64,000 nucleotides of DNA from Arthrobacter globiformis NBRC 12137 (lineage in GTDB: Bacteria > Actinomycetota > Actinomycetes > Actinomycetales > Micrococcaceae). This document shows positions 16,463 through 23,924 of this stretch, in pieces. Position 1 is the first letter of the stretch. Every line of letters starts with the position of its first letter. The stretch lies in assembly GCF_000238915.1 (NCBI RefSeq), contig NZ_BAEG01000073.1, positions 124,001-188,000 on the forward strand, written 5' to 3'. The notes beneath the pieces are model-generated. The model was not told the DNA's origin. It was given only the letters and a program-made list of their open reading frames with translations, and searched no databases. The position numbers were made by a program, and so were the translations under genes.

Positions 16463-16869
16463 GCTACGCCGGAGACCTCACCCCGCAGGACGCGTGGGCC
16501 AAGCTCGAGGAGGGCGCCGTCCTGGTGGATGTGCGCACCGAGGGCGAATGGGCGCACATCGGCATTCCGGACACCAAGGCCACGGAGAATGATCCTCTGT
16601 TCATCCAGTGGACGTTTCCCGGCGGCATTCCCAACCCCGACTTCGTCGAGCAGCTGAAGCAGCAGGCGCCTGAGGACAACCGCGTGGAGCTGGTGTTCCT
16701 GTGCCGCTCCGGCCAGCGCTCCATCGCCGCAGCCATCGCCGCCACACAGGCCGGTTTCACGGCCTACAACGTCCTCGAAGGCTTCGAGGGCGAACCCGAC
16801 CGCTATGGTGAGCGCACCGTGAACGGCTGGAAGAACCGCGGCCTGCCGACGAACCTGGGAAAGAACTAA
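16459..16869 (+). CDS. Rhodanese-like sulfurtransferase
   Basis: A 136-residue single-domain rhodanese. VLVDVRTEGEWAHIGIP is the CH2A-type motif, and Cys82 in FLCRSGQRS is the persulfide-forming residue in a five-residue active-site loop. Such proteins transfer sulfane sulfur to thiol or other acceptors in the cytoplasm. Its ATG overlaps the DUF1737 stop (ATGA), and metZ begins 2 nt after its stop, so the three genes form a compact operon behind the SAM-IV element. It may deliver or scavenge sulfide for MetZ; that link is inference from context. Confidence 0.93.
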   Translation: MSYAGDLTPQDAWAKLEEGAVLVDVRTEGEWAHIGIPDTKATENDPLFIQWTFPGGIPNPDFVEQLKQQAPEDNRVELVFLCRSGQRSIAAAIAATQAGFTAYNVLEGFEGEPDRYGERTVNGWKNRGLPTNLGKN

Positions 16870-16870
16870 A

Positions 16871-18079
16871 TTGACCTTTAATCACGACGCCGCCGGCTGG
16901 AGCCCCGATACCCAGGCCGTCCGCGGCGGTCTTGACCGCACCAATTTCCAAGAGACCACCGAGCCCGTCTTCCTGAATTCGGGGTTTGTCTACGAGTCCG
17001 CCGCCGCCGCCGAACGGGCCTTCACCGGCGAGGACGAACGCTTCGTGTACTCGCGCTACGGCAACCCGTCCGTGGCCACCTTCCAGGAACGTCTCCGGCT
17101 GCTGGAAGGCACAGAGGCGTGCTTTGCGACGGCGTCCGGCATGTCCGCTGTGTTCACCGCCCTGGGCGCCCTGCTCGGGGCCGGGGACCGCGTGGTCGCC
17201 AGCCGTTCCCTGTTTGGCTCCTGCTTCGTGATCCTCAACGAGATCCTCCCGCGCTGGGGCGTGGAGACCGTCTTCGTGGACGGTCCGGACCTCGAGCAGT
17301 GGCGTGCTGCCCTCTCGGTGCCCACCACTGCCGTCTTCTTCGAATCCCCGTCCAATCCCATGCAGGAAATCGTGGACATCGCCGCGGTCAGCGAACTCGC
17401 CCACGCCGCCGGCGCCAAGGTGGTGGCGGACAACGTCTTCGCCACGCCGCTCCTGCAGCGCTGCGGAGACCTCGGCGCGGACGTGATCGTCTACTCCGGC
17501 ACCAAGCACATCGACGGCCAGGGCCGGGTGATGGGCGGCGCCATCCTGGGCACCAAGGAATTCATCGACGGTCCGGTCAAGCAGCTCATGCGGCACACCG
17601 GCCCGGCGCTCTCCGCGTTCAACGCCTGGGTGCTCACCAAGGGCCTGGAGACCATGGCGCTCCGCGTAAACCACTCCTCCGCCACGGCGCTGCGCCTGGC
17701 CGAATGGCTGGAGGCGCAGCCCGCCGTCAACTGGGTGAAGTACCCGCTGCTCAAGTCGCACCCGCAGTTCGAGCTGGCGGCCAAGCAGATGAAGGCAGGC
17801 GGCACCGTCCTCACGCTGGAGCTTGCGACGACGGCAGGCCAGTCGGGCAAGGAAGCCGCCTTCGCGCTTTTGGACGCCCTGAAGATCATCGACATCTCCA
17901 ACAACCTTGGCGACGCCAAGTCGCTGATCACCCATCCCGCCACCACGACGCACCGGGCCATGGGGCCGGAAGGACGCGCCGCGATCGGACTGAGCGATGG
18001 AGTGGTGCGGCTGTCCGTGGGCCTGGAAGACGCCGATGATCTCGTCGCGGACCTGGAGCAGGCACTCAAGCAGATCTGA
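16871..18079 (+). CDS. metZ: O-succinylhomoserine sulfhydrylase
   Basis: A 402-residue PLP enzyme of the Cys/Met metabolism (gamma-synthase) family. It condenses O-succinyl- or O-acetylhomoserine with sulfide to homocysteine in methionine synthesis. The substrate-phosphate segment YSRYGNPSVATFQ, the FESPSNP block and Lys212 in VYSGTKHIDGQGRVMGG (Schiff base) are all present. The sequence is closest in feel to MetZ (NFQETTEPVFLNSGFVY N-terminus) rather than cystathionine gamma-synthase. The TTG start sits one base after the rhodanese stop, implying translational coupling. Transcription ends at a good hairpin 20 bp downstream. Regulation is by the SAM-IV riboswitch at the operon head, fitting end-product control. 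Confidence 0.9.
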   Translation: MTFNHDAAGWSPDTQAVRGGLDRTNFQETTEPVFLNSGFVYESAAAAERAFTGEDERFVYSRYGNPSVATFQERLRLLEGTEACFATASGMSAVFTALGALLGAGDRVVASRSLFGSCFVILNEILPRWGVETVFVDGPDLEQWRAALSVPTTAVFFESPSNPMQEIVDIAAVSELAHAAGAKVVADNVFATPLLQRCGDLGADVIVYSGTKHIDGQGRVMGGAILGTKEFIDGPVKQLMRHTGPALSAFNAWVLTKGLETMALRVNHSSATALRLAEWLEAQPAVNWVKYPLLKSHPQFELAAKQMKAGGTVLTLELATTAGQSGKEAAFALLDALKIIDISNNLGDAKSLITHPATTTHRAMGPEGRAAIGLSDGVVRLSVGLEDADDLVADLEQALKQI

Positions 18080-18098
18080 CCCGCCAGGGTCCGGGCTT

Positions 18099-18133
18099 GC
18101 CGGATTCCGCCCTTCGGGATCCGGCTGTTTCTT
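18099..18133 (+). terminator. Intrinsic terminator after metZ
   Basis: GCCGGAT and ATCCGGC pair, with an inner CCG/CGG extension, and the stem is followed by TGTTTCTT. It ends the SAM-IV operon 20 bp after the metZ stop. The rest of the gap to 18422 holds only a plausible promoter hexamer (TAATAA near 18298) for the DUF1508 gene. Confidence 0.7.
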
Positions 18134-18422
18134 ACTTCCGATGGCGGGCCGTGAACGTGCGTTGCGCGGCACGTCCCTTCGTTTCGGGCGTCCTTGAGAA
18201 CGGGGCTGCGGCACGGTTTAGTGGGTGGACAGGCAGGGTTTACCCAGGGTTTACACGGATGGTCTTGTGAGGTTCCGTGCGCACTGGGCAGACTCTAATA
18301 ACACCGATGAACCGATCAAACCCCTGTCGGTTCAGCACCCCACCCAAGGAAAGACGCAGCGATGCGTTCGGGGCCGCGGCCGCGAAGACGCTGCGGCAGC
18401 CTCCCTGACCGGAAGGACCGCC

Positions 18423-18797
18423 ATGGCCGGAGTTTTTGAAGTTTTTGTTGATGCAGAGTCCCAGTTCCGGTTCCGGCTGAAGTCTCCCGATGGGACTGTG
18501 CTGGCGATCTCCGCGCCGTTCGAGGACAAGCGCGCGGCCGCGGCCGGGATCGCGGACGTGCGCGAATGCGCCGGGACGGGGCTCATCACGGACCTTTCCC
18601 CGGCGGCAGCACAGGTGACGGCCAACGCCGCGGAGCAGGGGTGCACTGTACCGCAGGTGCCTGCCCAGTCGCCGCTGTCGGCACGGGCCGAGCACCGCAG
18701 GCAGGGTTTCGGCAAGAAGCGCACGCCGTCCGATGCCACCGGAACGCCCTTGCGCCGGCAGGCGGCAGCGCCGGCCCGATGGACCGGGGCTGCCTGA
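18423..18797 (+). CDS. DUF1508 (YegP-like) protein with non-conserved tail
   Basis: A 124-residue protein. Residues 1-60 (FEVFVDAESQFRFRLKSPDG, then FEDKRAAAAGIADVRECAGT) are a single DUF1508/YegP repeat, a small alpha-beta domain of unknown function that usually occurs once or twice in tandem. Residues 61-124 are basic, low-complexity and unlike any domain I recognise. The ATG is preceded by GGAAGGA at a normal distance; longer upstream frames have no ribosome site. The stop codon abuts the point where the opposite-strand DUF1905 homology breaks off, so the odd tail may be scrambled sequence left by a deletion. Confidence 0.75.
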   Translation: MAGVFEVFVDAESQFRFRLKSPDGTVLAISAPFEDKRAAAAGIADVRECAGTGLITDLSPAAAQVTANAAEQGCTVPQVPAQSPLSARAEHRRQGFGKKRTPSDATGTPLRRQAAAPARWTGAA

Positions 18798-18965
18798 CCG
18801 GCCGGCGATGTCTGCCGTCACCTTCACCGAGCCAAACCCTCCGCGGAAGCCCGCGGACTCCTCGCGGATCTGGTCCGCAATATCCACGGGCAACGTAATG
18901 AAGTGCCAGCCGGATTTGCCCGGATACAACCACATTGGGGCCCTGAACTGGTAAGACTCGCTCAC
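18798..18965 (-). pseudogene. Truncated DUF1905-domain gene remnant
   Basis: On the minus strand, from GTG 18965, 56 codons read like the N-terminal half of a DUF1905 protein: FRAPMWLYPGKSGWHFITLP and GFRGGFGSVKVTADIAG match that family closely. Homology stops abruptly at about 18798. The expected continuation (a TWxTSLFP-type strand and the basic C-terminal half) is absent, and the frame runs on as unrelated sequence under the DUF1508 gene. DUF1905 proteins are normally about 95-100 residues, so this is best read as a gene cut by a deletion or rearrangement. Confidence 0.6.
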
Positions 18966-19009
18966 GGAGCGAGTATCGCACGCCGTAACAGGCCGCGGAA
19001 CGGTTTTAC

Positions 19010-19028
19010 TTAGGTAAGGCTTAACTAA
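19010..19028 (+). promoter_or_regulatory. IdeR/DtxR iron box
   Basis: TTAGGTAAGGCTTAACTAA agrees with the IdeR/DtxR consensus TTAGGTTAGGCTAACCTAA at 16 of 19 positions. It lies immediately upstream of, and touches, the TATCCT -10 hexamer (19029-19034) of the adenylation-acyltransferase gene. Iron-loaded repressor would block the promoter. This is the only such box I found in the window. Confidence 0.75.
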
Positions 19029-19040
19029 TATCCTCTTCCG

Positions 19041-21602
19041 GTGACCACGCAGCTTGATTTCGCGCGGGTGCCCTTCGCCGCCGATCTCGCGGGCCACGGG
19101 GACAGGCCCGCCATTCTTACCGACAGTTTCACCCTCAGCTACCGGGAACTCGCCGACAGGGTTGATGCACTCGCGCTCCGGCTAGGCACGCAGCGCCGCC
19201 TGGTGGCACTGGCGGCGGCGAACGACGTCGACTCCCTGGTGGCCTACCTCGCTGCCCTGGTTGGCGGCCACCCGCTGATCCTGCTTCCGGAGGACAAGCC
19301 GGCGGCGCTTGAGTCCCTGGTGGCCGCGTACGACCCCGACGTCGTGCTGCGTTCCGCCAACGGACAGACGCTGCTCGAGGAGCGCAGGGCGGGCACCCGG
19401 CACGAACTCCATCCGGATCTGGCGCTTCTGCTCAGCACCTCCGGCTCCACCGGGTCGCCGAAGCTGGTGCGCCTGTCCGCCTCCAACCTGCAGGCCAATG
19501 CCGAGTCGATTGCCGAGTACCTGAACATCGGCCCGGCAGACCGCGCCGCAACCACCCTGCCGATGTCCTACTGCTACGGGCTGTCCGTGATCAACAGCCA
19601 CCTGCTCCGGGGTGCGGGCCTGGTGCTGACCGACCTGTCCGTTGTTGATCCGTGCTTCTGGGAGCTTTTCCGCACCGGCGGGGCAACGTCGTTTGCCGCG
19701 GTGCCCTACACCTTCGAACTGCTGGAACGCGTGGGCTTTGCCGGGATGGACCTGCCTGGCCTGCGGTATGTCACCCAGGCCGGCGGCCGGCTCGCCCCCG
19801 AACGCGTGCAGGGCTACGCCGAACTCGGCCGCCGAAAGGGCTGGGAACTGTTCGTCATGTACGGCCAGACAGAGGCCACCGCCCGGATGGCCTACCTTCC
19901 GCCCGGGCTGGCCGTCGAGCACCCCGGTGCCATCGGCATCCCGGTGCCGGGCGGCGCCTTCCGCATCGAGCCCGTGCCCGGCCTCGAGCACGGCGAACTC
20001 GTCTACACCGGGCCCAATGTCATGCTCGGCTATGCGGAGACGCCGGAGGATCTCGGCGCCGGCCGCACGGTCCACGAACTCCGCACCGGGGATCTGGCCA
20101 GGCAGCACCCGTCCGGCGTCTACGAAGTGGTGGGGCGGCGCAGCCGGTTCGTCAAGATCGTGGGGCTCCGGGTTGACCTCGGCCAGGTGGAGCGCATCCT
20201 GGCCGACCTCGGCATTGAAGCGGCGAGCGCGGGCACGGACCAGGGCCTCGTCGTCGCGGTCGAGGGCAGCCACGACACCCAGCTGCTGGCCAAGGTCCTC
20301 GCGCAGGGCATCGGGCTGCCCCGTGCGGCCCTGCAGCTGCACGCCGTCGAGCATCTCCCCCGCCTGGGCACCGGCAAAGTGGACTACCAGGCGGTCCTGG
20401 CGCTGTCAGAACCTGCGCTTTCGGAACCTGCGCCCTCAAAACCCGGTCCGTACCCCGCTGCCGGCCCCGACGACGTGCGGCGGGTCTTCCGCGACACGCT
20501 GGAGCGCGCGGACATCGGCGACGGCGACACATTCGTTTCGCTCGGCGGTGATTCGCTGTCCTACGTGGCGACGTCCGTCCGCCTGGAGCAGCTGCTGGGT
20601 CACCTTCCGCCCGACTGGCATGTGACGCCGGTCCGCGACCTGGAGCAGCACGCGGGGAAAAAGCAAGCCAGGAAGATGCGTCGGTTCTTTGCCCCGCTCG
20701 AAACCAGCATCGTGCTCAGGGCCGTGGCCATCGTGCTCATCGTCAGCACGCACGTGGGGCTGATGAAATGGCCGGGAATGGCGCACGTCCTCATGGCGGT
20801 GGCCGGGTACAACTTCGCCCGGTTCCAGCTCAGCGGGGACCGGCTTCCGCGGTTCAGGCGCCAACTCACCAGCCTGGCTCGGGTGGCGGTGCCCAGCATG
20901 GCCTTCATCGGGGTCGCCTACCTGATCACGGACCGGTACACCCTGGCCAACGTCCTGCTCCTGAACTCCGTGGTCGGTCCTGAAGCTGTGACTACGCAGT
21001 GGCATTTCTGGTTCATCGAGGTGCTGGTCTACATCCTCCTGGGCATGTCGGCCCTGCTGGCGATCCCTTGGGTGCACCGGGCGGAGCGGCGGTTCCCGCT
21101 GCTCTTGCCGCTTGCCGTCACCGGCCTCGCACTGCTCTCGCGCTATGACATCGTTGATCCCGGCATCCCCCACCCGTCGCCAACACTGTGGCTGTTTGCC
21201 CTGGGGTGGGCCATTGCCCGGACCCGGACGTGGGTGCAGCGGTGCGCGGTATCGGTCCTCGCGATGCTCACGGTTCCCGGATGCTTCTTCGGGGACACCC
21301 ACCGCGAGCTGACGCTTGTTGCCGGAATCCTGCTGCTCACGTGGCTGCCCACCATTCCCGTGCCCAAGGGGCTGCAGCGGCTGGCGGTCCTGCTGGCCAG
21401 CGCTTCCCTCTACGCGTACCTCGTGCACTGGCTGGTCTACCCGCTGCTGGATGCAACCAGCCCGGCATTGGCTGTGGCAGCGTCCCTGGCGGCCGGTGTG
21501 GCCTACTGGGCGCTGTGTACGCGTGTCATGGGGGCGCTGAGCCGGAGTGGCTGGGCCAACCTCCGCCTCCGGTTCAGGCGGTCCAAGGCGCACACCTCCT
21601 GA
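19041..21602 (+). CDS. Adenylation-thiolation-membrane acyltransferase fusion (NRPS-like), iron-box controlled
   Basis: An 853-residue three-part protein. Residues 1-455 are an AMP-binding/adenylation domain (LSTSGSTGSPK at 131-141, MYGQTEAT at about 273, A10 lysine Lys446 in LGTGKVDY). After an SEPA-rich linker, residues about 475-540 are a carrier domain with phosphopantetheine Ser505 in LGGDSLS. Residues 545-853 are a polytopic acyltransferase-3 domain with the R-x10-H motif in LRAVAIVLIVSTHVG. The layout implies that an acyl or amino-acyl group is activated, loaded on the carrier and passed to an acceptor at the membrane. GTG lies 6 nt after TATCCT (leaderless), under an iron box. An iron-starvation role such as siderophore or envelope acylation is inferred; substrate unknown. 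Confidence 0.92.
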   Translation: MTTQLDFARVPFAADLAGHGDRPAILTDSFTLSYRELADRVDALALRLGTQRRLVALAAANDVDSLVAYLAALVGGHPLILLPEDKPAALESLVAAYDPDVVLRSANGQTLLEERRAGTRHELHPDLALLLSTSGSTGSPKLVRLSASNLQANAESIAEYLNIGPADRAATTLPMSYCYGLSVINSHLLRGAGLVLTDLSVVDPCFWELFRTGGATSFAAVPYTFELLERVGFAGMDLPGLRYVTQAGGRLAPERVQGYAELGRRKGWELFVMYGQTEATARMAYLPPGLAVEHPGAIGIPVPGGAFRIEPVPGLEHGELVYTGPNVMLGYAETPEDLGAGRTVHELRTGDLARQHPSGVYEVVGRRSRFVKIVGLRVDLGQVERILADLGIEAASAGTDQGLVVAVEGSHDTQLLAKVLAQGIGLPRAALQLHAVEHLPRLGTGKVDYQAVLALSEPALSEPAPSKPGPYPAAGPDDVRRVFRDTLERADIGDGDTFVSLGGDSLSYVATSVRLEQLLGHLPPDWHVTPVRDLEQHAGKKQARKMRRFFAPLETSIVLRAVAIVLIVSTHVGLMKWPGMAHVLMAVAGYNFARFQLSGDRLPRFRRQLTSLARVAVPSMAFIGVAYLITDRYTLANVLLLNSVVGPEAVTTQWHFWFIEVLVYILLGMSALLAIPWVHRAERRFPLLLPLAVTGLALLSRYDIVDPGIPHPSPTLWLFALGWAIARTRTWVQRCAVSVLAMLTVPGCFFGDTHRELTLVAGILLLTWLPTIPVPKGLQRLAVLLASASLYAYLVHWLVYPLLDATSPALAVAASLAAGVAYWALCTRVMGALSRSGWANLRLRFRRSKAHTS

Positions 21603-21618
21603 ACCAGACGACCTGGGC

Positions 21619-22272
21619 TTAGACGGCCTGGAGGTCGCGGGATGCCACGGCGGAGACAAGCATGGAGCCCGCAGCCGTGACGGGGTCAATGACGGGAATT
21701 CCCAGCCTGCGCCGCAGGACGTCCGCCATGCCGATGCTCGTCAGTCCGGTAGTCGCCTCGAGGATGACATCCGCTCCGGCGTCCACCAGCATGTGGGCGG
21801 CGGCGAGCGCGTCGAAAATGCCAGTTGGCATGAGGAAGCCGTCCGGCGTTTCCACACTCTCGGGGCCATCGATCAGGAGCATACGCTCGCCGAGGGCATC
21901 GGAAATGGGCCCCGGCACGGAGTGCTTGAGGCCCAGGACACCCACCCGGCCGCCGAAGGCGAAGGCGGCCGCAGCCGCTGCGGAGCCGGCACCGATCACG
22001 GGGATGTCCAGCAGGGCACGTGCCTCCGGCAGACCGGGATCGGCGGCGCAGCTGATGACCAGCGCATCGACGTCCGGAGCCAACTCCAGCGCGAGTTCCA
22101 CCACCTTGGGTACGGCGCGCTGCAGCGAGTCAGCGTCGTGGACGCCGGAGGGCTGGTCCTGGATGCAGCGCGTTGTGACATCGAAGCCGAAGGTCTCGCG
22201 GAGCAGCCTTCCGTGTGAGTTGAGCAGGCGCCGGTCGGTGGTGGTCAAAGCCCTGATGATTCCTACGCGCAT
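21619..22272 (-). CDS. Asp/Glu/hydantoin racemase-family protein, second catalytic Cys replaced
   Basis: A 217-residue member of the Asp/Glu/hydantoin racemase superfamily. The N-terminal MRVGIIRALTT strand, the LVISCAADPGLPEAR loop with the first catalytic cysteine, and the DIPVIGAGSAAAAAAF phosphate-like loop fit. The second motif, normally L-G-C-x-G/T, reads ILEATTGLTSIG, so the second cysteine is a threonine. A two-base racemase mechanism is thus unlikely; a decarboxylase-like or isomerase role with a single Cys is possible. A good ribosome site (GGGGGAAGGAACG) precedes the ATG. It converges on the acyltransferase fusion and is followed upstream by the repeat-rich 22.4-22.5 kb spacer. Substrate unknown. 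Confidence 0.85.
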   Translation of the reverse strand: MRVGIIRALTTTDRRLLNSHGRLLRETFGFDVTTRCIQDQPSGVHDADSLQRAVPKVVELALELAPDVDALVISCAADPGLPEARALLDIPVIGAGSAAAAAAFAFGGRVGVLGLKHSVPGPISDALGERMLLIDGPESVETPDGFLMPTGIFDALAAAHMLVDAGADVILEATTGLTSIGMADVLRRRLGIPVIDPVTAAGSMLVSAVASRDLQAV

Positions 22273-22390
22273 GGTGCGTTCCTTCCCCCGTGCGGTTCTT
22301 GTGATGCCACACTAGCCAGCCGAGGTTTCACGCGGTTTGCCGGAAAATGACCATCGGAAACATGCCCGCCTCACCAGCGCACCACCCGGG

Positions 22391-22527
22391 GCGCGAACGC
22401 ACACTTAAGCCCCGCCGGCCGCGGCCACCCCCGCGCGAACTGGCAGGTGATGCCTTCAAACGCGCGCTGTGAAGGCGTCCGCTGCCAGTTCGCGCGCCAG
22501 GGATGAGGCTTAAGTGTTCGTTCGGGC
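22391..22527. repeat. Composite palindromic intergenic element: inverted repeat copies flanking a long hairpin
   Basis: One copy of the repeat GCGAACGCACACTTAAGCCC lies at 22391-22413, and an inverted, slightly diverged copy at 22507-22527. Between them is a hairpin with a 15-bp perfect outer stem (22432-22446 with 22482-22496), a 5-nt internal loop and a 7-bp inner stem (22452-22458 with 22470-22476). It fills the 267-bp gap between the racemase-family and GCS2 genes. Related copies occur at 23.8-23.9 and 39.7 kb. Confidence 0.85.
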
Positions 22528-22539
22528 TGCGGGAACGGG

Positions 22540-23772
22540 TCAGAGCTGCCGGACGCGCAGTAGTTCCGGGGCGACGTCGGTATTCGGGCCGACGTACCCC
22601 TCGGCTCCCTTGTGGGTGGCCCGCACGGCGTGTGCGACGACGGCACCCAGCCCGCCGTCGTCGGGATCTGCTTTGTCCAGCACCACCTGCCGGACGCCGC
22701 GCTGCTCTGCGGCGCCAGTACCGCGCGCGAGGATCTCCTCGATGCCCCGCCGGGCCAGGTCCAGCTCGCCGTTCTCGGCAAGCACCGGCTCCAGGAAGTC
22801 GACCAGCGAGCGCACCACATCCTCGGCGGGCACCGGCCGGAAGCTGCCGAAGTCGAGCAGTTCACCGCGCAGGCCGAAGTTGCTGGCCTGCCAGGCGGCC
22901 ATCCGCAGCAGCACGGTCGGCACGGGCGTGGGCTCCACACCTTCACGCCATTCCCGGCATGCCGATTCCACGAGCGCCCGGACCAGGACGGCGATCAGCG
23001 CGGCGTCCTCGGCGCGGAGACAGACGTCCGCCACCCGCACTTCCACGGTGGGATGGTTCCGGGAGAGCCGTGCGTCGAAGTAGATCATGCCCTCGTCCAG
23101 CACCACGCCGCTGTCCAGCAGCCGGGTCACCACACGGCGGTAGGAGGACAGACTGCCGTAAATGGCAGACGGGCCCGACGACGGCCAGCGGTTCCATGCC
23201 TGCGTCCGGTAGCTCTCGAACCCGGTTTGCACGCCGTTCCAGAACGGCGAGTTGGCGCTGAGCGCGATCAGGACCGCCAGTTTGTCCCGGATTCTGTCCA
23301 GCACGGCCACGCCTTCGTCCGGGGATTCGATGAAGGTGTGGACGTGGAAGCCGCAGGTCAGCTGTTCCTGGGCGGTCAGGCCGAAACGTTCCAGCATCCT
23401 GGCGTAGCGCGGATCCGGCGTCGTGTGGCTGGAGAGGGCCAGCGGTGACGTGGCCAAGGCGGCAATCCGCGCCCCGTGCGCCTGTGCGGCGCCGTCCGCC
23501 AATGCCCTGCCGGCACGGATCTGTCGCAGCAGTTCGGCATGGTCCAGGCACGGCCGCGTCTGGGTCTCGATCTGTTCAAGCTTGAGTTCGGCGCTCAAGC
23601 CCATTTCGTCGTCGCACTGGGTTTCGGCCTTTTTCTTCACCAGCCGGGGCTTGCCCGGGGCGTCATCGGCGGCGAGTTTGCGGCCCGCCAGCAGGGCATC
23701 GGCGAGCGCCAGCGGTTCCCCGCTGTCCGGATCAACGATCAGGAGCTCTTCCTCCACGCCAAAAGTCCGCAT
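22540..23772 (-). CDS. Glutamate-cysteine ligase family 2 (YbdK-like carboxylate-amine ligase)
   Basis: A 410-residue enzyme of the GCS2 family. [11 protein letters not shown] at the N-terminus is the ATP/metal signature. [40 protein letters not shown] and [20 protein letters not shown] are the other family blocks. Such enzymes form gamma-glutamyl or related amide bonds with ATP. Actinobacteria lack classic glutathione synthesis, so relatives are usually called weak glutamate-cysteine ligases or EgtA-like; no ergothioneine genes are alongside. I start at ATG 23772, which is 6 nt after CACAAT (leaderless pattern) and next to the conserved FGVEEE; an ATG seven codons earlier is possible. Confidence 0.9.
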   Translation of the reverse strand: MRTFGVEEELLIVDPDSGEPLALADALLAGRKLAADDAPGKPRLVKKKAETQCDDEMGLSAELKLEQIETQTRPCLDHAELLRQIRAGRALADGAAQAHGARIAALATSPLALSSHTTPDPRYARMLERFGLTAQEQLTCGFHVHTFIESPDEGVAVLDRIRDKLAVLIALSANSPFWNGVQTGFESYRTQAWNRWPSSGPSAIYGSLSSYRRVVTRLLDSGVVLDEGMIYFDARLSRNHPTVEVRVADVCLRAEDAALIAVLVRALVESACREWREGVEPTPVPTVLLRMAAWQASNFGLRGELLDFGSFRPVPAEDVVRSLVDFLEPVLAENGELDLARRGIEEILARGTGAAEQRGVRQVVLDKADPDDGGLGAVVAHAVRATHKGAEGYVGPNTDVAPELLRVRQL

Positions 23773-23819
23773 GCCTACATTGTGCGCCAGCACCGCGAAA
23801 ACGTCCCCGACATGACGAA

Positions 23820-23914
23820 GCGCGAACGGGCACTTGTGGCCCCTGGCCGGCCAGTCAATGGGGCTTAAGTGCTCGTTCGCGCATCGTTGATGGGCTTAAG
23901 TGTCCGTTCGCGCG
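23820..23914. repeat. Dispersed repeat cluster: one degenerate and two reverse copies
   Basis: The spacer between the GCS2 and MurA-like genes holds a degenerate forward copy at 23820-23843 and two reverse-orientation copies at 23860-23882 and 23892-23914. The last two are spaced 32 bp apart. The core GGGCTTAAGTG-N-TCCGTTCGCGC is the reverse complement of the motif at 22391 and 39726. Confidence 0.8.
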
Positions 23915-23924
23915 AGAAGCGGGG

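Noticed and set aside
18309..18410. Possible 33-codon leaderless ORF (ATG after TAATAA) before the DUF1508 gene
   Set aside because: The peptide has no recognisable features and the -10 spacing is 5 nt. It is more likely just leader sequence.
18240..18797. Continuation of the DUF1905 frame beneath the DUF1508 gene
   Set aside because: After 18798 the translation has no DUF1905 similarity, and the DUF1508 gene on the other strand explains the sequence.
23820..23914. Repeat cluster considered as a CRISPR or att site
   Set aside because: Copies are in mixed orientation with short, unrelated gaps, and there is no integrase or cas gene anywhere in the window.
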